This document shows positions 42,223 through 52,800 of a stretch of 64,000 nucleotides of DNA, in pieces (the stretch's first letter is position 1; every line of letters begins with the position of its first letter). The DNA is taken from contig JADJPE010000005.1 in the NCBI GenBank assembly GCA_016713425.1, positions 4,438,501 through 4,502,500 of the forward strand, in the 5' to 3' direction. The notes beneath the pieces are model-generated. The model worked only from the letters and a program-made list of their open reading frames with translations, did not search any database and was not told where the DNA came from. The stretch is from Deltaproteobacteria bacterium. Lineage in GTDB: Bacteria; Myxococcota; Kuafuiibacteriia; Kuafuiibacteriales; Kuafuiibacteriaceae. Made by a program: the position numbers and the translations under genes.

Positions 42223-45200
42223 ATGACATCCCGCCTGCCATGCCGAAAGCACACGCGATGCAACCAAGGTGAGCGGTCGACGCCGATCGCGACGACGCCG
42301 ATCGCGAGAGCATGCGCCTCCGTCGTGGTTGCGTGGATGATGCTCGCAGTTGCCTGCGGCGAATCGGCTCCACCGACCGCAGCGGATGCCTCTTTGTCAT
42401 CGGACGCGGGTTCAGAGGGGCCTCGCGACACCGGTGGGACGCTCGACGGGACGTCGGGCGACGCGTCTTCGCCGACCGATGCGGACGCTTCGAGTTCCGA
42501 CGCCGGCCCACAAGACGCCGAGTCTAGCGATGACGACGGCGGTTCCGCGGATGGGGATGTGGATGCGGATGCTGGGGAGGTCAGCGAAATCGAGTGGCCC
42601 GACGACGAAAGTCAGCCTCCGCCGCCGCTCGATCCCTCGAAGCCGTATGACATCGTGGACGCAACTCGCTTCATCTACGAGGGCGACAATCCGATTCAAA
42701 GCGGCGTGGCTCCGGGCACGATTCGGCCGGAGATCGTCGCGATTCTGCGCGGAAAAGCGGTCGATTGGAACGGAGAGCCGATCCCCAACGTGACGGTGAC
42801 GGTCCTCGACCATCCAGAGTACGGCCAGAGTAGGACGAAGCGGGATGGATTCTACGAGCTCGCCATCAACGGTGGCGAGACCGTGACCGTAACCATGACC
42901 CATCCGGATTACCTTCCGGTTCAGAGACAGATCGCCGCGGGAGAGCGCGATTGGGCTTGGTCTTCCGAGGTCGTCATGACCTCGCTCGATCCAGCGTCCT
43001 CCCAAGTCGTCTTGTCGACGTTGACAGCGCCGGTGGTCGCGGAGGGAACGCCGAAATTAGACGCGGACGGAGCCCGCACGGCACGCGTCGTATTTGCGCC
43101 TGGGGTGACCGCGTCCATGCGGCTCGCCGACGGCACCGACATCCCTCTCGACACCATCACGGTTCGAGCGACGGAGTACACCGTCGGCGACAACGGTCCG
43201 AAGGCGATGCCCGCGGAACTGCCGCGGACCTCGATGTATACCTACGCGGTGGAGCTCACGGTGGATGAGGCGCTTGCGGCGGGAGCGACGACGGTCGTTT
43301 TCTCAGAGCCTGTGCCGCTCTACGTGGACAACTTCCTCGGCGTTCCCGTCGGAACGATCGTTCCGGTCGGTCTCTACGATCGAGCGTGTGGATGTTGGAT
43401 TCCCTCCGACAACGGCCGCGTGCTGAGCGTGCTGAGTCTCGACTCGGAGAACAAGGCGATTTTGGACGTCGACGGTCTCGGGATGGCCGCGACGCCCGAG
43501 CGGTTGCTCGAACTGGGCATCTCGAGCTACGAGCTCACCGTCATCGCAGCGCAGTTTGGGGTGGGCCAGAGCTTCTGGCGAAGCCCCATTCCTCATTTCA
43601 CGCCGGTCGACTGCAACTTCTCCGGCGGCTGCGACTCTCCCACCCCCTGTGACCCTCCGGAAGATCCGTCCCCCGATCCCGAACCGCCCCCGTGCGAAGC
43701 TGAAGGTTCAGTGATCGCGTGTGAGTCACAAGTCCTCCGTGAACGCATTCCCATTCCAGGAACGAACCGATCTCTCTGGTATAGCAGCGCCGGAGCGAAG
43801 GGCTTCAAAGCAGGCAACCAGATCTCATTGAAGCTTTCCGGTGACTCGATCTCGCCAACGCTCAAGGCGATCGATCTCGAAGTGACGGTGGCCGGGCAGG
43901 TCCTCAAGAGCCAGCACCTTCCGGCGCCGAACCTCCATCACACCGTAGAGTGGGATGGCCTCGATGCCTGGGGGCGTTCGGTCGTTGGCGCTGTGATTCC
44001 GAAGATCAAGCTCGGCCACCGATATCCCGTCGCGTACACCGCGCCCGCGAGAAGCGCTTCAGCCGCCTTCATGCAGCAAGGCGGAGTGTCTATGGACTTC
44101 GACCGCGAGACCGCTACGCTCGCCTTCGAACGAACGTTCGATGGGTCTCGGCTCCAAGGTCGTGTTCCCCGCGTGCTCGAGCCAGAACGGGTCTCCGGAG
44201 GGGATACCGGAGGATGGACGCTCGATGCGCACCATCGCCTCGTCGAAAAGCACGCCGTCATGAAGGGAGACGGGTCGCGAAGCGAAATCCCACGACGCGT
44301 CGACTACGTCGGGGAGTGGACGATGAGGCTCTCGAGAAGCGAGGTCCTCGCCGCGTTGTCTCCCTTGCGGATGGCCGATTTCTCGTGGAGCAACTGCTAC
44401 TTCAAAGACCTCGCCATATTCAACAGCGCGATGGATATCGTCGCACCTCGTTCGGACGGCTCGTTCTACTTCTGGGTCGGCCGAGGATGGAACCAAATAG
44501 GCGCCCACGTTGACTTCTTGTGGTGCGATGATCCCGACGCGCCGTTCATTCTTCTCCTGAAGCGCCCCGAAGAGCCCGCACAGTACGTCGGCGGTGGCTC
44601 CTCCGAGTGCCTCTACCATCTGCCCTACCAGGAGCTCCCGGAGGCGGGTGCGCCGGTCGAGGAGGTCTGCTTCTCGCGGGTCGCTGCCTCCCGCATCGGG
44701 CCTATGCAGGCGCTCTACATCGGCACACGCGGGCCCAATCGAATTTATCGCCTGGACGGCGATGGGATCATCCGTCACATCGCGGGCGCGGCCAACGCCG
44801 ACGCGGTCGGTGACGGGACCGCCAAATCCGCAGGGCTTGGGAGCCACCTCACGCGGCTGGCGGTGGCGGAGGACTGCTCAATCTACCTCGCTGACGCATG
44901 CTCGGTTCAAAGAATCACCCCGGACGGCGTCGTTCATCCGTTTTTTGGGAGACATCCCACGGCCTCGACCGTGCTCTTTGTCAATGTCAACGGTGCCGAC
45001 GTGACGACAGGCCCAGAGAAGTGCCTGGAGCAGCCCTTCTTTCCCGCCGCTGGACGATATCAACCGGCCGACATCCGCGGCCTCGAGCCGACCTCGGATG
45101 GATCGGTTTGGGTCCTCAGCGAGCTGACGACCGGCGCTCCGGCAAGCGCGAACCGGTTCAGCTTGGATCGCGTCGCGCCCGATGGGGTGGTGCATCGGCT

Positions 45201-48200
45201 GGCCGGTGGCGACGTCACGTATCCTTGGTACTACCCAGTGGACGGAGTGCCGCGGAACAAGGTGCTCTTTTCCGATCCGAGCTTGTGGATCGACCAACTC
45301 GGTAACGCGATTGTTCGTGACGGCTCGTCGCCGCGCGGGGGAACGACACGCTACCTTCTCGTCGACCCGAATACGGAAACTCTGTCGGATCTCGCGCTCC
45401 ACGAGCACATTGAGATGGGGTTCAGCGCGCCCTACTACGGCCTGCCCTACGTCTCACCGGGTTTCGTCACGCGGTCGGGGGAGATCTTCGCGGCCTTTCT
45501 GTCGGCCGCGCACACACCGGAGATGATCCTGGGAAGCGCGCGCATCCCGCAGTGGCGGAATCCCGACGGGCGTGCGATTTACGAGTTCGGAGCCGCCCCG
45601 AGCTTCGAACACCGCACGACCCGTGACTCAACGACCGACGCGAAGCTCATGGAGTTCGGCTACGACGCCGACTTCCGACTTCAGACGATCACGGAGCAGG
45701 ACGGCAGCATCACGCGTCTAGAGCGCTCAAGCGACGGAACGGTCACCGCGATCGTCGGCTCGTCCGGGGCGCGAACCCTGCTCGAGTATGACGCCGCGGG
45801 TCTCCTCTCCGCGGCCACGTTGCCGACGGGGGGACTCTACCGGATGGCCTACACGGCGGATGGTCTCCTCACCCGGTTCGAGCGCCCGGATGGACGCGTC
45901 TCGACCATGCGCTACGACGAGATGGGCCGCCTCATCGAAGACCTCGACAACGCAGGGCAGGGATGGGTCCTCGCCCGCGAAGACCTGCCGAATCAAGGCG
46001 GGCACCGCGTGCGTACGACTCGGCCCACCGGAGAAGAGCGCGTGTACACCATCGAGCGGCTCGCGACTACGGGCGAGACCCGCCGAACGGTCGAGGATTT
46101 CGATGGAAGCGAGACGAACACGACGGTTGGGCCGTCGACCGAGATCACGACCTACGCTGATGGAACGGTCGAAACGAAGACGCTGACGCCTGACCCGCGC
46201 TTCGGGATGGATGCTGCGTACGCGTCCAGGACCGAGCTTGCGAACGCTGCGGCAGGCGTTAACTCGGTCGCGACTCGGAGTCGTTCGGTCACGCTGTCGG
46301 TGAGCAACGACCCGAGTTCTGTGCTGAAGACGCAGACGGAGACCATGGTCTTCGGCAATCGAACCGTCACTGAGACCTACGACGCAGCCACACGTACGCA
46401 TTCGCGCGTGGACGGAACATCGAAGCGCGGCCGGACAACGGTGCGCAATGAGCTCGGTCTTCCGGTCGTGAGCGCGCTCGAACACAAGCAATCGGGGGAG
46501 CGGCGGGAGGTTCGCTTTTCATACACCGACTCGGGACGTCTGACGTCGATCGACGGGCCCGTGAGCGGCGCCGATGACACGATCGCCTTCAGCTACGACG
46601 CCGAAGAGCGACTTGCGACGGTCGAGACGCCCCAAGGGTATGAATTCGCGATTCCGGAATACGACGACAGCGGGCGCGCGCTTCGCGTGACGAGCAGCGA
46701 CGGAAGAGAGACTCGCATCGCCTACGATGCCGCGGGCTTGGTGCGGGAGGTGAACCGAAACGGGCGCGTGAGCGCGTGGCACCGATCGCCCGCCGACGCC
46801 ACGATGCGCCACGTCAAGCCGAGCGGAGGAGAGTGGCAATTCACGTTTCGCGGGCCGCAGGGAGGGATGAGCGAGATTGAGAATCCAACCGGTGAGAAGG
46901 CGATCTTTGACGTGGATCTCTCGACCAACACTTATGCCCTCCGCCTCCTCGACGCGACGGGTGTAGAGCGTGCGCGTCAGACGGTCGTGCTCGACCGGAT
47001 TCGCCGAAGGGTTACGGGCGGTCGACCCGACAGCCCTCTGACCCTCGAGGGGCATCCGATCTTCGGATCGACCGTCCGAATCGAGAAGGGGAGCAAGACG
47101 ATGTCGGCCACCTACGACGGTCTGGGGAGGCTGGCGAGTCGTACGTGGCCCTCGGGAGCGACTGTCCGCTTCGCCTATGACGCGAACGACGCTGTCCGCA
47201 TCACCGACGCCGAGGGCCTCATCACGACGACGCGCCGGAATGCGCTCGGCGATATCGCGGAGTATGCGCCTCCCTACGGCGGCGCCCGCTCGGTGACGTA
47301 CGACAGCGGTGGGCGCGTTGCCGGTCGAACCGATGGCCGCGGCATCGTGACGACGCTGACTCACGACAGCTCCGGCCGCATCATGAGCCTCGACTACGAT
47401 CGCGACGATGACGACGACGTCGTCGTGGGCTACGATGCGCCGCCCTACGGCGTGGGACGACTGTCGAGCACTTCGAAGGCCGACTGCTCGACCGAGACGA
47501 ACTATAACGTTCATGGTGAAGTGATCGGCCGTGTCCAGACCGTCTTCGGAACATCGCTCTCGATGGGTTACGAACACAACGCAGATGGCGCGGTCGTCAA
47601 GCTCACGTACCCGAGCGGAAGAGCGATCGAATATGAACGCGACGCGGCGAACCGAGTCACGACGATCTCGCTGCGAACGCCGGGGAGCGCGTCCGCGGTC
47701 CCTCTGGCGTCGTCCGTTGCCTATCTGCCTTTCGGACCCATGTCCGGCTACGATTTCGCCAACGGACGCCCGCATCGACGCACGTTCGACGACGGCTATC
47801 GACTCACGGGGATGCGCTTCAGCGACACGGTCGACTGGCGCTATGTCTACACGGAGGATGGCACCCTGGAGAGCATCCACGAGGATCTCTCCGGGGATGA
47901 TGAGCGGTTCGTCTACGATGCCGATCTTCACCTTGTGCAGGCAACCGGTCCCTACGGAACGTCGGAATACGAGGTCGACGAGGCCGGCAATCGGCTGTTT
48001 AGTTCCATCGATGGTCAAGAGAGTCGCTACGTTTACGAAGCGGGCACGGGCCGGCTCGCGAGCGTGAGTGATTCCGGCTTTGCCTATTCGTACGACGGCG
48101 CAGGCAATGTCGCGCAAGACTCGATGCTCACCTATGAGTACGGGGCGGCCGGTCATCTGACCTCCGTGACGGGCGCGTTCGGTACGGCGCGCTACACGTT

Positions 48201-49413
48201 CAACGCTTTCGGCGAGCGCGTCGCGAAGACGGTAGACGGCGCGCGAACGTTGTTCGTCGGCGACGGCGGACACCGACTTCTGGGCGAGTATGGGGAGGAC
48301 GGCACACCCGTCTGGGAGTTCGTATGGCTTGGCGAGGTCCCGGTCGCGGCCGTGCGTGGCTCGGGCAGCGCGACCACGGTCTTCTGGATCGTCAGCGACC
48401 ACCGAAGTGCACCGAGAGCTCTCGTGGATGCTCAAGGCGAAGTGGTGTGGCGTTGGGACAGCGATCCCTTTGGAACGACCTCCGCCGATGAGGATCCTGA
48501 TGGCGACGGTTCGGCTGTGACCTTCCCGCTCCGCTTGCCGGGGCAGTACTTCGACGCCGAGACGGGCCTTCACCACAACCGTTTCCGGAACTACGACCCG
48601 CGCACCGGTCGATATCTCGAGCCCGATCCGCTGGGTGTTCGGGCTTCCGTCAACGTGTATGCATACGCCAGTGCCGATCCCATCAACTGGACCGATCCGA
48701 TGGGACTCCAGGCCGTCGATGTTCCGGCGACCGTCGGAGCGGTCGATCTTGGGCCGAACGTGAAGGGGTTCAATCTTCTGAAGGAAGCGCTTACGGTCGA
48801 CGTTGGGCAGATCGTCTCCGAGGCCGCCTCCGTCGATTGGGATGGTCCGATCAACGTCATCTTCGCGCATGGCACGGAGGATGCCGATGGGTGGGTCGAC
48901 GGTAAGGATGTCGGCGTTGGGAACAAGGTGAACGCGAACCTCGTTCGCGACTACGATCGGTTCGTCAACGATCTCATTCGCGAGGGCAAACTGCCCAAGG
49001 ACGCTGCGCTCTATCTCTTCACGTGCGGTGCGGCGCATACATGCGCGGATGGGTCGGCGAATGCGGCAACAAAAGTCGCCAACGCGTACGCACGTGCGGG
49101 CGGCACCGGTCCGGTCATCGGCGCCACGGAGAAGATCGAGTACATCCCAGGCATCCCGGGGCATGTGATTCAACCTGATCGCTTCAGCTTCCCCCCGAAA
49201 CCGATCGTCAAGAAGGTGTTCGGCGCGGCATGCAAGGTCGCCGCGGTGGCCGCAACCGCGGTCGCAGCGCCTCCCATCGCGGTGGCGTCGACCGCGATGG
49301 ATATCGTGGATGCGGTGACGTTGATCGAGGAGTACGCCGGCCCCGAGGCTCGACGGCGGTACGAAGAACAAGGATGCGGCGATCGAGTCGCGGTCGAGTT
49401 CTGCCCGCTGTAG
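42223..49413 (+). CDS. Giant Rhs/YD-repeat lipoprotein 2 with caspase-like tip
   Basis: A 2396-residue paralogue of the preceding protein. The signal peptide ends in LAVAC (C45), followed by an acidic Asp/Ser/Ala spacer. The N-terminal domain is shared with Rhs 1 almost block for block (ESQPPPPLDP, IYEGDNPIQSGVAPGTI, DHPEYGQSRTKRDG). NHL-like repeats occur around residue 850-950, then long YD repeats, and the core boundary GRYLEPDPLG. The C-terminal tip differs in sequence from Rhs 1 but keeps the same plan, with H2216 in INVIFAHGTEDADGW and C2268 in LYLFTCGAAHTC, followed by GTGPVIGATEKIEY. A hydrophobic Ala/Val stretch lies near the end. The gene is 100 bases after Rhs 1. Function as a toxin or adhesin is inferred from the family. 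Confidence 0.88.
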   Translation: MTSRLPCRKHTRCNQGERSTPIATTPIARACASVVVAWMMLAVACGESAPPTAADASLSSDAGSEGPRDTGGTLDGTSGDASSPTDADASSSDAGPQDAESSDDDGGSADGDVDADAGEVSEIEWPDDESQPPPPLDPSKPYDIVDATRFIYEGDNPIQSGVAPGTIRPEIVAILRGKAVDWNGEPIPNVTVTVLDHPEYGQSRTKRDGFYELAINGGETVTVTMTHPDYLPVQRQIAAGERDWAWSSEVVMTSLDPASSQVVLSTLTAPVVAEGTPKLDADGARTARVVFAPGVTASMRLADGTDIPLDTITVRATEYTVGDNGPKAMPAELPRTSMYTYAVELTVDEALAAGATTVVFSEPVPLYVDNFLGVPVGTIVPVGLYDRACGCWIPSDNGRVLSVLSLDSENKAILDVDGLGMAATPERLLELGISSYELTVIAAQFGVGQSFWRSPIPHFTPVDCNFSGGCDSPTPCDPPEDPSPDPEPPPCEAEGSVIACESQVLRERIPIPGTNRSLWYSSAGAKGFKAGNQISLKLSGDSISPTLKAIDLEVTVAGQVLKSQHLPAPNLHHTVEWDGLDAWGRSVVGAVIPKIKLGHRYPVAYTAPARSASAAFMQQGGVSMDFDRETATLAFERTFDGSRLQGRVPRVLEPERVSGGDTGGWTLDAHHRLVEKHAVMKGDGSRSEIPRRVDYVGEWTMRLSRSEVLAALSPLRMADFSWSNCYFKDLAIFNSAMDIVAPRSDGSFYFWVGRGWNQIGAHVDFLWCDDPDAPFILLLKRPEEPAQYVGGGSSECLYHLPYQELPEAGAPVEEVCFSRVAASRIGPMQALYIGTRGPNRIYRLDGDGIIRHIAGAANADAVGDGTAKSAGLGSHLTRLAVAEDCSIYLADACSVQRITPDGVVHPFFGRHPTASTVLFVNVNGADVTTGPEKCLEQPFFPAAGRYQPADIRGLEPTSDGSVWVLSELTTGAPASANRFSLDRVAPDGVVHRLAGGDVTYPWYYPVDGVPRNKVLFSDPSLWIDQLGNAIVRDGSSPRGGTTRYLLVDPNTETLSDLALHEHIEMGFSAPYYGLPYVSPGFVTRSGEIFAAFLSAAHTPEMILGSARIPQWRNPDGRAIYEFGAAPSFEHRTTRDSTTDAKLMEFGYDADFRLQTITEQDGSITRLERSSDGTVTAIVGSSGARTLLEYDAAGLLSAATLPTGGLYRMAYTADGLLTRFERPDGRVSTMRYDEMGRLIEDLDNAGQGWVLAREDLPNQGGHRVRTTRPTGEERVYTIERLATTGETRRTVEDFDGSETNTTVGPSTEITTYADGTVETKTLTPDPRFGMDAAYASRTELANAAAGVNSVATRSRSVTLSVSNDPSSVLKTQTETMVFGNRTVTETYDAATRTHSRVDGTSKRGRTTVRNELGLPVVSALEHKQSGERREVRFSYTDSGRLTSIDGPVSGADDTIAFSYDAEERLATVETPQGYEFAIPEYDDSGRALRVTSSDGRETRIAYDAAGLVREVNRNGRVSAWHRSPADATMRHVKPSGGEWQFTFRGPQGGMSEIENPTGEKAIFDVDLSTNTYALRLLDATGVERARQTVVLDRIRRRVTGGRPDSPLTLEGHPIFGSTVRIEKGSKTMSATYDGLGRLASRTWPSGATVRFAYDANDAVRITDAEGLITTTRRNALGDIAEYAPPYGGARSVTYDSGGRVAGRTDGRGIVTTLTHDSSGRIMSLDYDRDDDDDVVVGYDAPPYGVGRLSSTSKADCSTETNYNVHGEVIGRVQTVFGTSLSMGYEHNADGAVVKLTYPSGRAIEYERDAANRVTTISLRTPGSASAVPLASSVAYLPFGPMSGYDFANGRPHRRTFDDGYRLTGMRFSDTVDWRYVYTEDGTLESIHEDLSGDDERFVYDADLHLVQATGPYGTSEYEVDEAGNRLFSSIDGQESRYVYEAGTGRLASVSDSGFAYSYDGAGNVAQDSMLTYEYGAAGHLTSVTGAFGTARYTFNAFGERVAKTVDGARTLFVGDGGHRLLGEYGEDGTPVWEFVWLGEVPVAAVRGSGSATTVFWIVSDHRSAPRALVDAQGEVVWRWDSDPFGTTSADEDPDGDGSAVTFPLRLPGQYFDAETGLHHNRFRNYDPRTGRYLEPDPLGVRASVNVYAYASADPINWTDPMGLQAVDVPATVGAVDLGPNVKGFNLLKEALTVDVGQIVSEAASVDWDGPINVIFAHGTEDADGWVDGKDVGVGNKVNANLVRDYDRFVNDLIREGKLPKDAALYLFTCGAAHTCADGSANAATKVANAYARAGGTGPVIGATEKIEYIPGIPGHVIQPDRFSFPPKPIVKKVFGAACKVAAVAATAVAAPPIAVASTAMDIVDAVTLIEEYAGPEARRRYEEQGCGDRVAVEFCPL

Positions 49414-49446
49414 TGCTGGGCACGCCTCGCGCGAGGGCTTCAAACA

Positions 49447-49573
49447 GGCGCTCGGTGAGTTCCTGGCGAAGAGCGGGCCGATAAACTCCATCCGCCCGGT
49501 ACGGACTCTCCCAGCCCGGGGGACGGCGCCCCCGGTCTTGCCCATGGCGTCCCCGGTCGTCATCTTCCCCTGA
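49447..49573 (+). pseudogene. Displaced C-terminal relic of Rhs 1
   Basis: The sequence closely matches the last 125 or so bases of Rhs 1, from GCGCTCGGTGAG to the stop (both end PVVIFP then TGA, then ATTGCGT beyond). It reads ALGEFLAKSGP and later GTAPPVLPMASPVVIFP. A base loss and a base gain in between put the middle out of phase. It lies 33 bases after the stop of Rhs 2, with no start, so it is a leftover 3' end. This is the arrangement left when an Rhs tip is replaced by recombination and the old tip stays behind. Confidence 0.85.
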
Positions 49574-49596
49574 TTGCGTTCACACTCGAGCCTCAT

Positions 49597-49809
49597 TTGA
49601 TTCGCCCATCGGCGGTTACTTATCGCTCATGCGAACAACCCAGCCCAAGGCAGACCGGGCCTCGACTGGTTCAAGACCTGGCCAATCGCCACGGGGCCGG
49701 CGTTCCACCAGAGGGCATCGAGACGCACGAGCTCGAGGGTGTGCCGGTCCGCATCTACGACCCGGAGACGTTATCGCTGTGCTTGAGGATGCTTACGCTG
49801 GGGCCCTAG
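49597..49809 (+). CDS. Short hypothetical protein, possibly a frameshifted fragment
   Basis: A 70-residue frame. The middle (GVPPEGIETHELEGVPVRIY) is protein-like. After it the +1 phase reads VIAVLEDAYAGALGLKQV, which continues more plausibly than the annotated phase (LSLCLRMLTLGP), so a frameshift near 49775 is possible. Its last four bases overlap the end of the convergent beta-propeller gene. No family recognised. It could be the remains of a gene once downstream of an Rhs tip. Confidence 0.35.
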   Translation: MIRPSAVTYRSCEQPSPRQTGPRLVQDLANRHGAGVPPEGIETHELEGVPVRIYDPETLSLCLRMLTLGP

Positions 49810-52800
49810 GGCTCAAGCAGGTTTGCGCGACCGAAATCGAAGCGATAGAGCCCGTAGCGCTGCGCCGCCAAGTATAGGGCGCTCTGGTTCGCGACGAGCG
49901 ACGACGGCTGTCCTCGCATCGGGAAGAAGGCCTCTGCTTCGGGCGCGGTCAGATCGTTGAGATTCAGGGCCAAGATCCCACCCGAAACCAGGAAGAGCGC
50001 TCGGTGTGCCTGACTCTCCAAGTCTACGTCTAGGACAACGGCGCTGGGCGCGATCGGCAGAGATGCGGTCTCGTCGAAGACCGAATCCGCGAGATCAAGG
50101 ACCGAGAGCGATACCGCCGGACTCGAGGTGTCGTCGGTCGCACTTTGATGCGTCACGAGGACGTGCCGCTGGCCCTCGACCACCACGTCTCTGACCCGTC
50201 GATCGTCGAAGCGCTTTACCCCGACGAGATAAGCGACGTCGTCTCGCAGTACGAGCTTGTCTACGGAGGTTTCGACGCGCGTGCCGTTGAACAGGGCGTC
50301 TCGGGTCACGAGTGTATCTCCCGTCACCGCGAGCAGTACGCCCGGCACATTGATCGCGGGTCCCGCTTCTGGGGTCGATGGGGCCGAGAAATCGATCGCG
50401 CGGAAATAGTGGTCGGCGAAGTTCCGAGTGTCCCCAGGCACGGGATGCGGCACCTTCCACGCCGAGTAGACCGTCGTGCCGGCTGCAAAGATATGCGTTG
50501 ATTCTTCGCCCTGAGACATCCCAAGCGCATCACGCATGACCGGGTTGGATGGATCGCTGATATCGAGCGGATGAAAGACCGCACGTGATGAATCTCGGAA
50601 GACTTCGTAAGTGCGTTCGACTTCATGCGTTGCGATCGAGGTTGGGTCTTCGATGTCGGTGCAGTATTCCTGACTCATCGCAAGTGGGCACTTCTTGAAC
50701 GGAGAACCCGAGCAGGTCTCGGGCTCGATCGTGCCGTCGATTCGGTGAAGACTCGAGCACTGCATGAATCCGGATATGAAGCAGTCGGAGCCACAGCGAA
50801 AGGCGTCCGGCTCGATGTATCGAACGTGCCTTGTGCCGATCGAAATCTGCTCCCAAACCTGCTCGACAAAGACGAGTGTTTCGCCGGCGACCATGACTTG
50901 GCTTTGGAAAGCGGGATCGCATCCAAACGCCTCGCACCCGGCGATCGGCGAACGTCCGAGAAGCGCAGGCGCTGTGGGGTCGGCCAGGCTCCACATGTCC
51001 AGCGTCAGCGACCTGACGGCCGGTACGGAAGACGTCACGGTTCCATACAGGACGGCCAGCCGGTCTCCCATCTGATACACCGGAGCGCCGGGCTCAATGT
51101 CGATGGAGGCAACGGGCATGGCGCGATCGACGTCGTCCTCGAGTGGGATGACCTCGAGAACATCGTGTGGGCGAACGGGTGCCGCATAGCCCCACCAGCT
51201 ATATGCATAGCTTGTGCGTCGCAGCCTCACGCCATAGTCGTCTCCGACGACGAAGAACGCCTCGTCGTACGGCGCGAGTTCCATGCGTCCGCGCTCAATT
51301 GGGGCGTCTGGATTCGACACATCGTAAAGACCAAGGCGAACGTCTGAGAGATTGGCCACGTTTCGGTTGTCAGGCTCGACGGCGAAAGTGCGACGGACCG
51401 GGGCGCCATGATCCATGACGCCACGCCTTGTCAGCGTCGTCGCGGAAAAGGTGAAGATCTGCACGGCGGCCACGTAGCGACCCGCCGCCGGGTCTTGTCC
51501 TGAGAAGGGAAGAAGCACGACGTTGGTCTCGATCTCCCCATTGGGGGCCGCGATGTGCGTTGCGCCTTCGATCACCGTGAACGCCTGATCATCCCACGTT
51601 GCCTCTGACGCACTCGCGAACGTGAAGGTTGCCGTCTCACGGGCAAGCAGCGGCGAGGGATTGGTGAGGTCGGTCGCATCATACAGGCTGATCGCGAGCT
51701 GTCGTCCGTGCTGGTTCGGGTCGTCCCAGCCGATGCCTACGAGACGCTCTCCGTTTTGGGTCAATCGGAAGAAGTTGTTCCAACCGGATACGATAAATTG
51801 TGAGCGCTCGACGATCGAACCGTCCGCGCCGATCTCGAACGCGTGGAAGGGATCGACGAATCTATACGTTACGAAGAAGGCCTTGGGGCCGTCGAAGATC
51901 GTCGCGTAGAGATCCTCGCCGTCGCCGAATGTCTCGTGCGCAATACGGGTCACGTTAGAGATATCGCGGGCATCGAAGGTTTCGATGTGGTTCGTGTTGC
52001 TCAATGAGCCACGGGTATTGGCGGTCACGATGCGCAGAATGTCTCCAAAGAGATCCATGTTGTCTTTGCTCCGCACCACGCCTTCGGTGACGACCGAAGC
52101 ACCCTCGAGCATCGAGCCGTCGACGCCTTGGATGTCGAGGATCGTGACTTGGCTCTTCGGGCCGCTGCTCGATGGGGGCAGTGCTGAGCGCGCAACCAAA
52201 AGGCGTTCCGACGTGGCCTGAATGTCCGTAACGTTGCCGCCAAGGTCGATTTCGGAGCGCGGTGTTAGTCGGCCCGATGCGTCCAGGGAAAAGCTCTTCA
52301 CCAAGGTGCGCATCTCCGCGGCGTTCGTGTCCTGGCGCGAGGTCACGACGTAGAGTGCGACCTGATCACCTGATTGTTTGAGGCGGCTCGTCGATATGGC
52401 GCCCGGGATGAGGGCGCGGTCGAGAAGGATTGGCGCATCGGGATCGCTTATGTCCGCGACAAGCACCACTCCGCCTTCGTAGTGAAAGGCACCCAGTACG
52501 TCTTCGACGGCGTCAACATGGGGTCTTCGTGCGTAGTAGCCGCTCCAGTCGTTCAATAGCATGAACACGTAGCGGCCGACCGCGTACATTTCTACGGGTG
52601 TCCCCGTGGCGCGGATGCTGCCTTTCATGACGGGGAGATCTGGGTTCGACAGATCGATGAGTTGAAGCCCACGATACGCGTTGAAGTTGAGCAGCAGTTG
52701 ATCGGCGCCGAGCCGATAGAGGTTGCCTCGATCCACGGTGACGACCGCGTCATCACGATCGCCCGGTGATGTGCTTGGCGCGCCGCTTGCTGCCCCATCG

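Noticed and set aside
46519..49596. 1025-residue open frame antisense to Rhs 2
   Set aside because: It is the mirror of a strongly coding Rhs gene in GC-rich DNA; the translation is Arg-rich with no domain.
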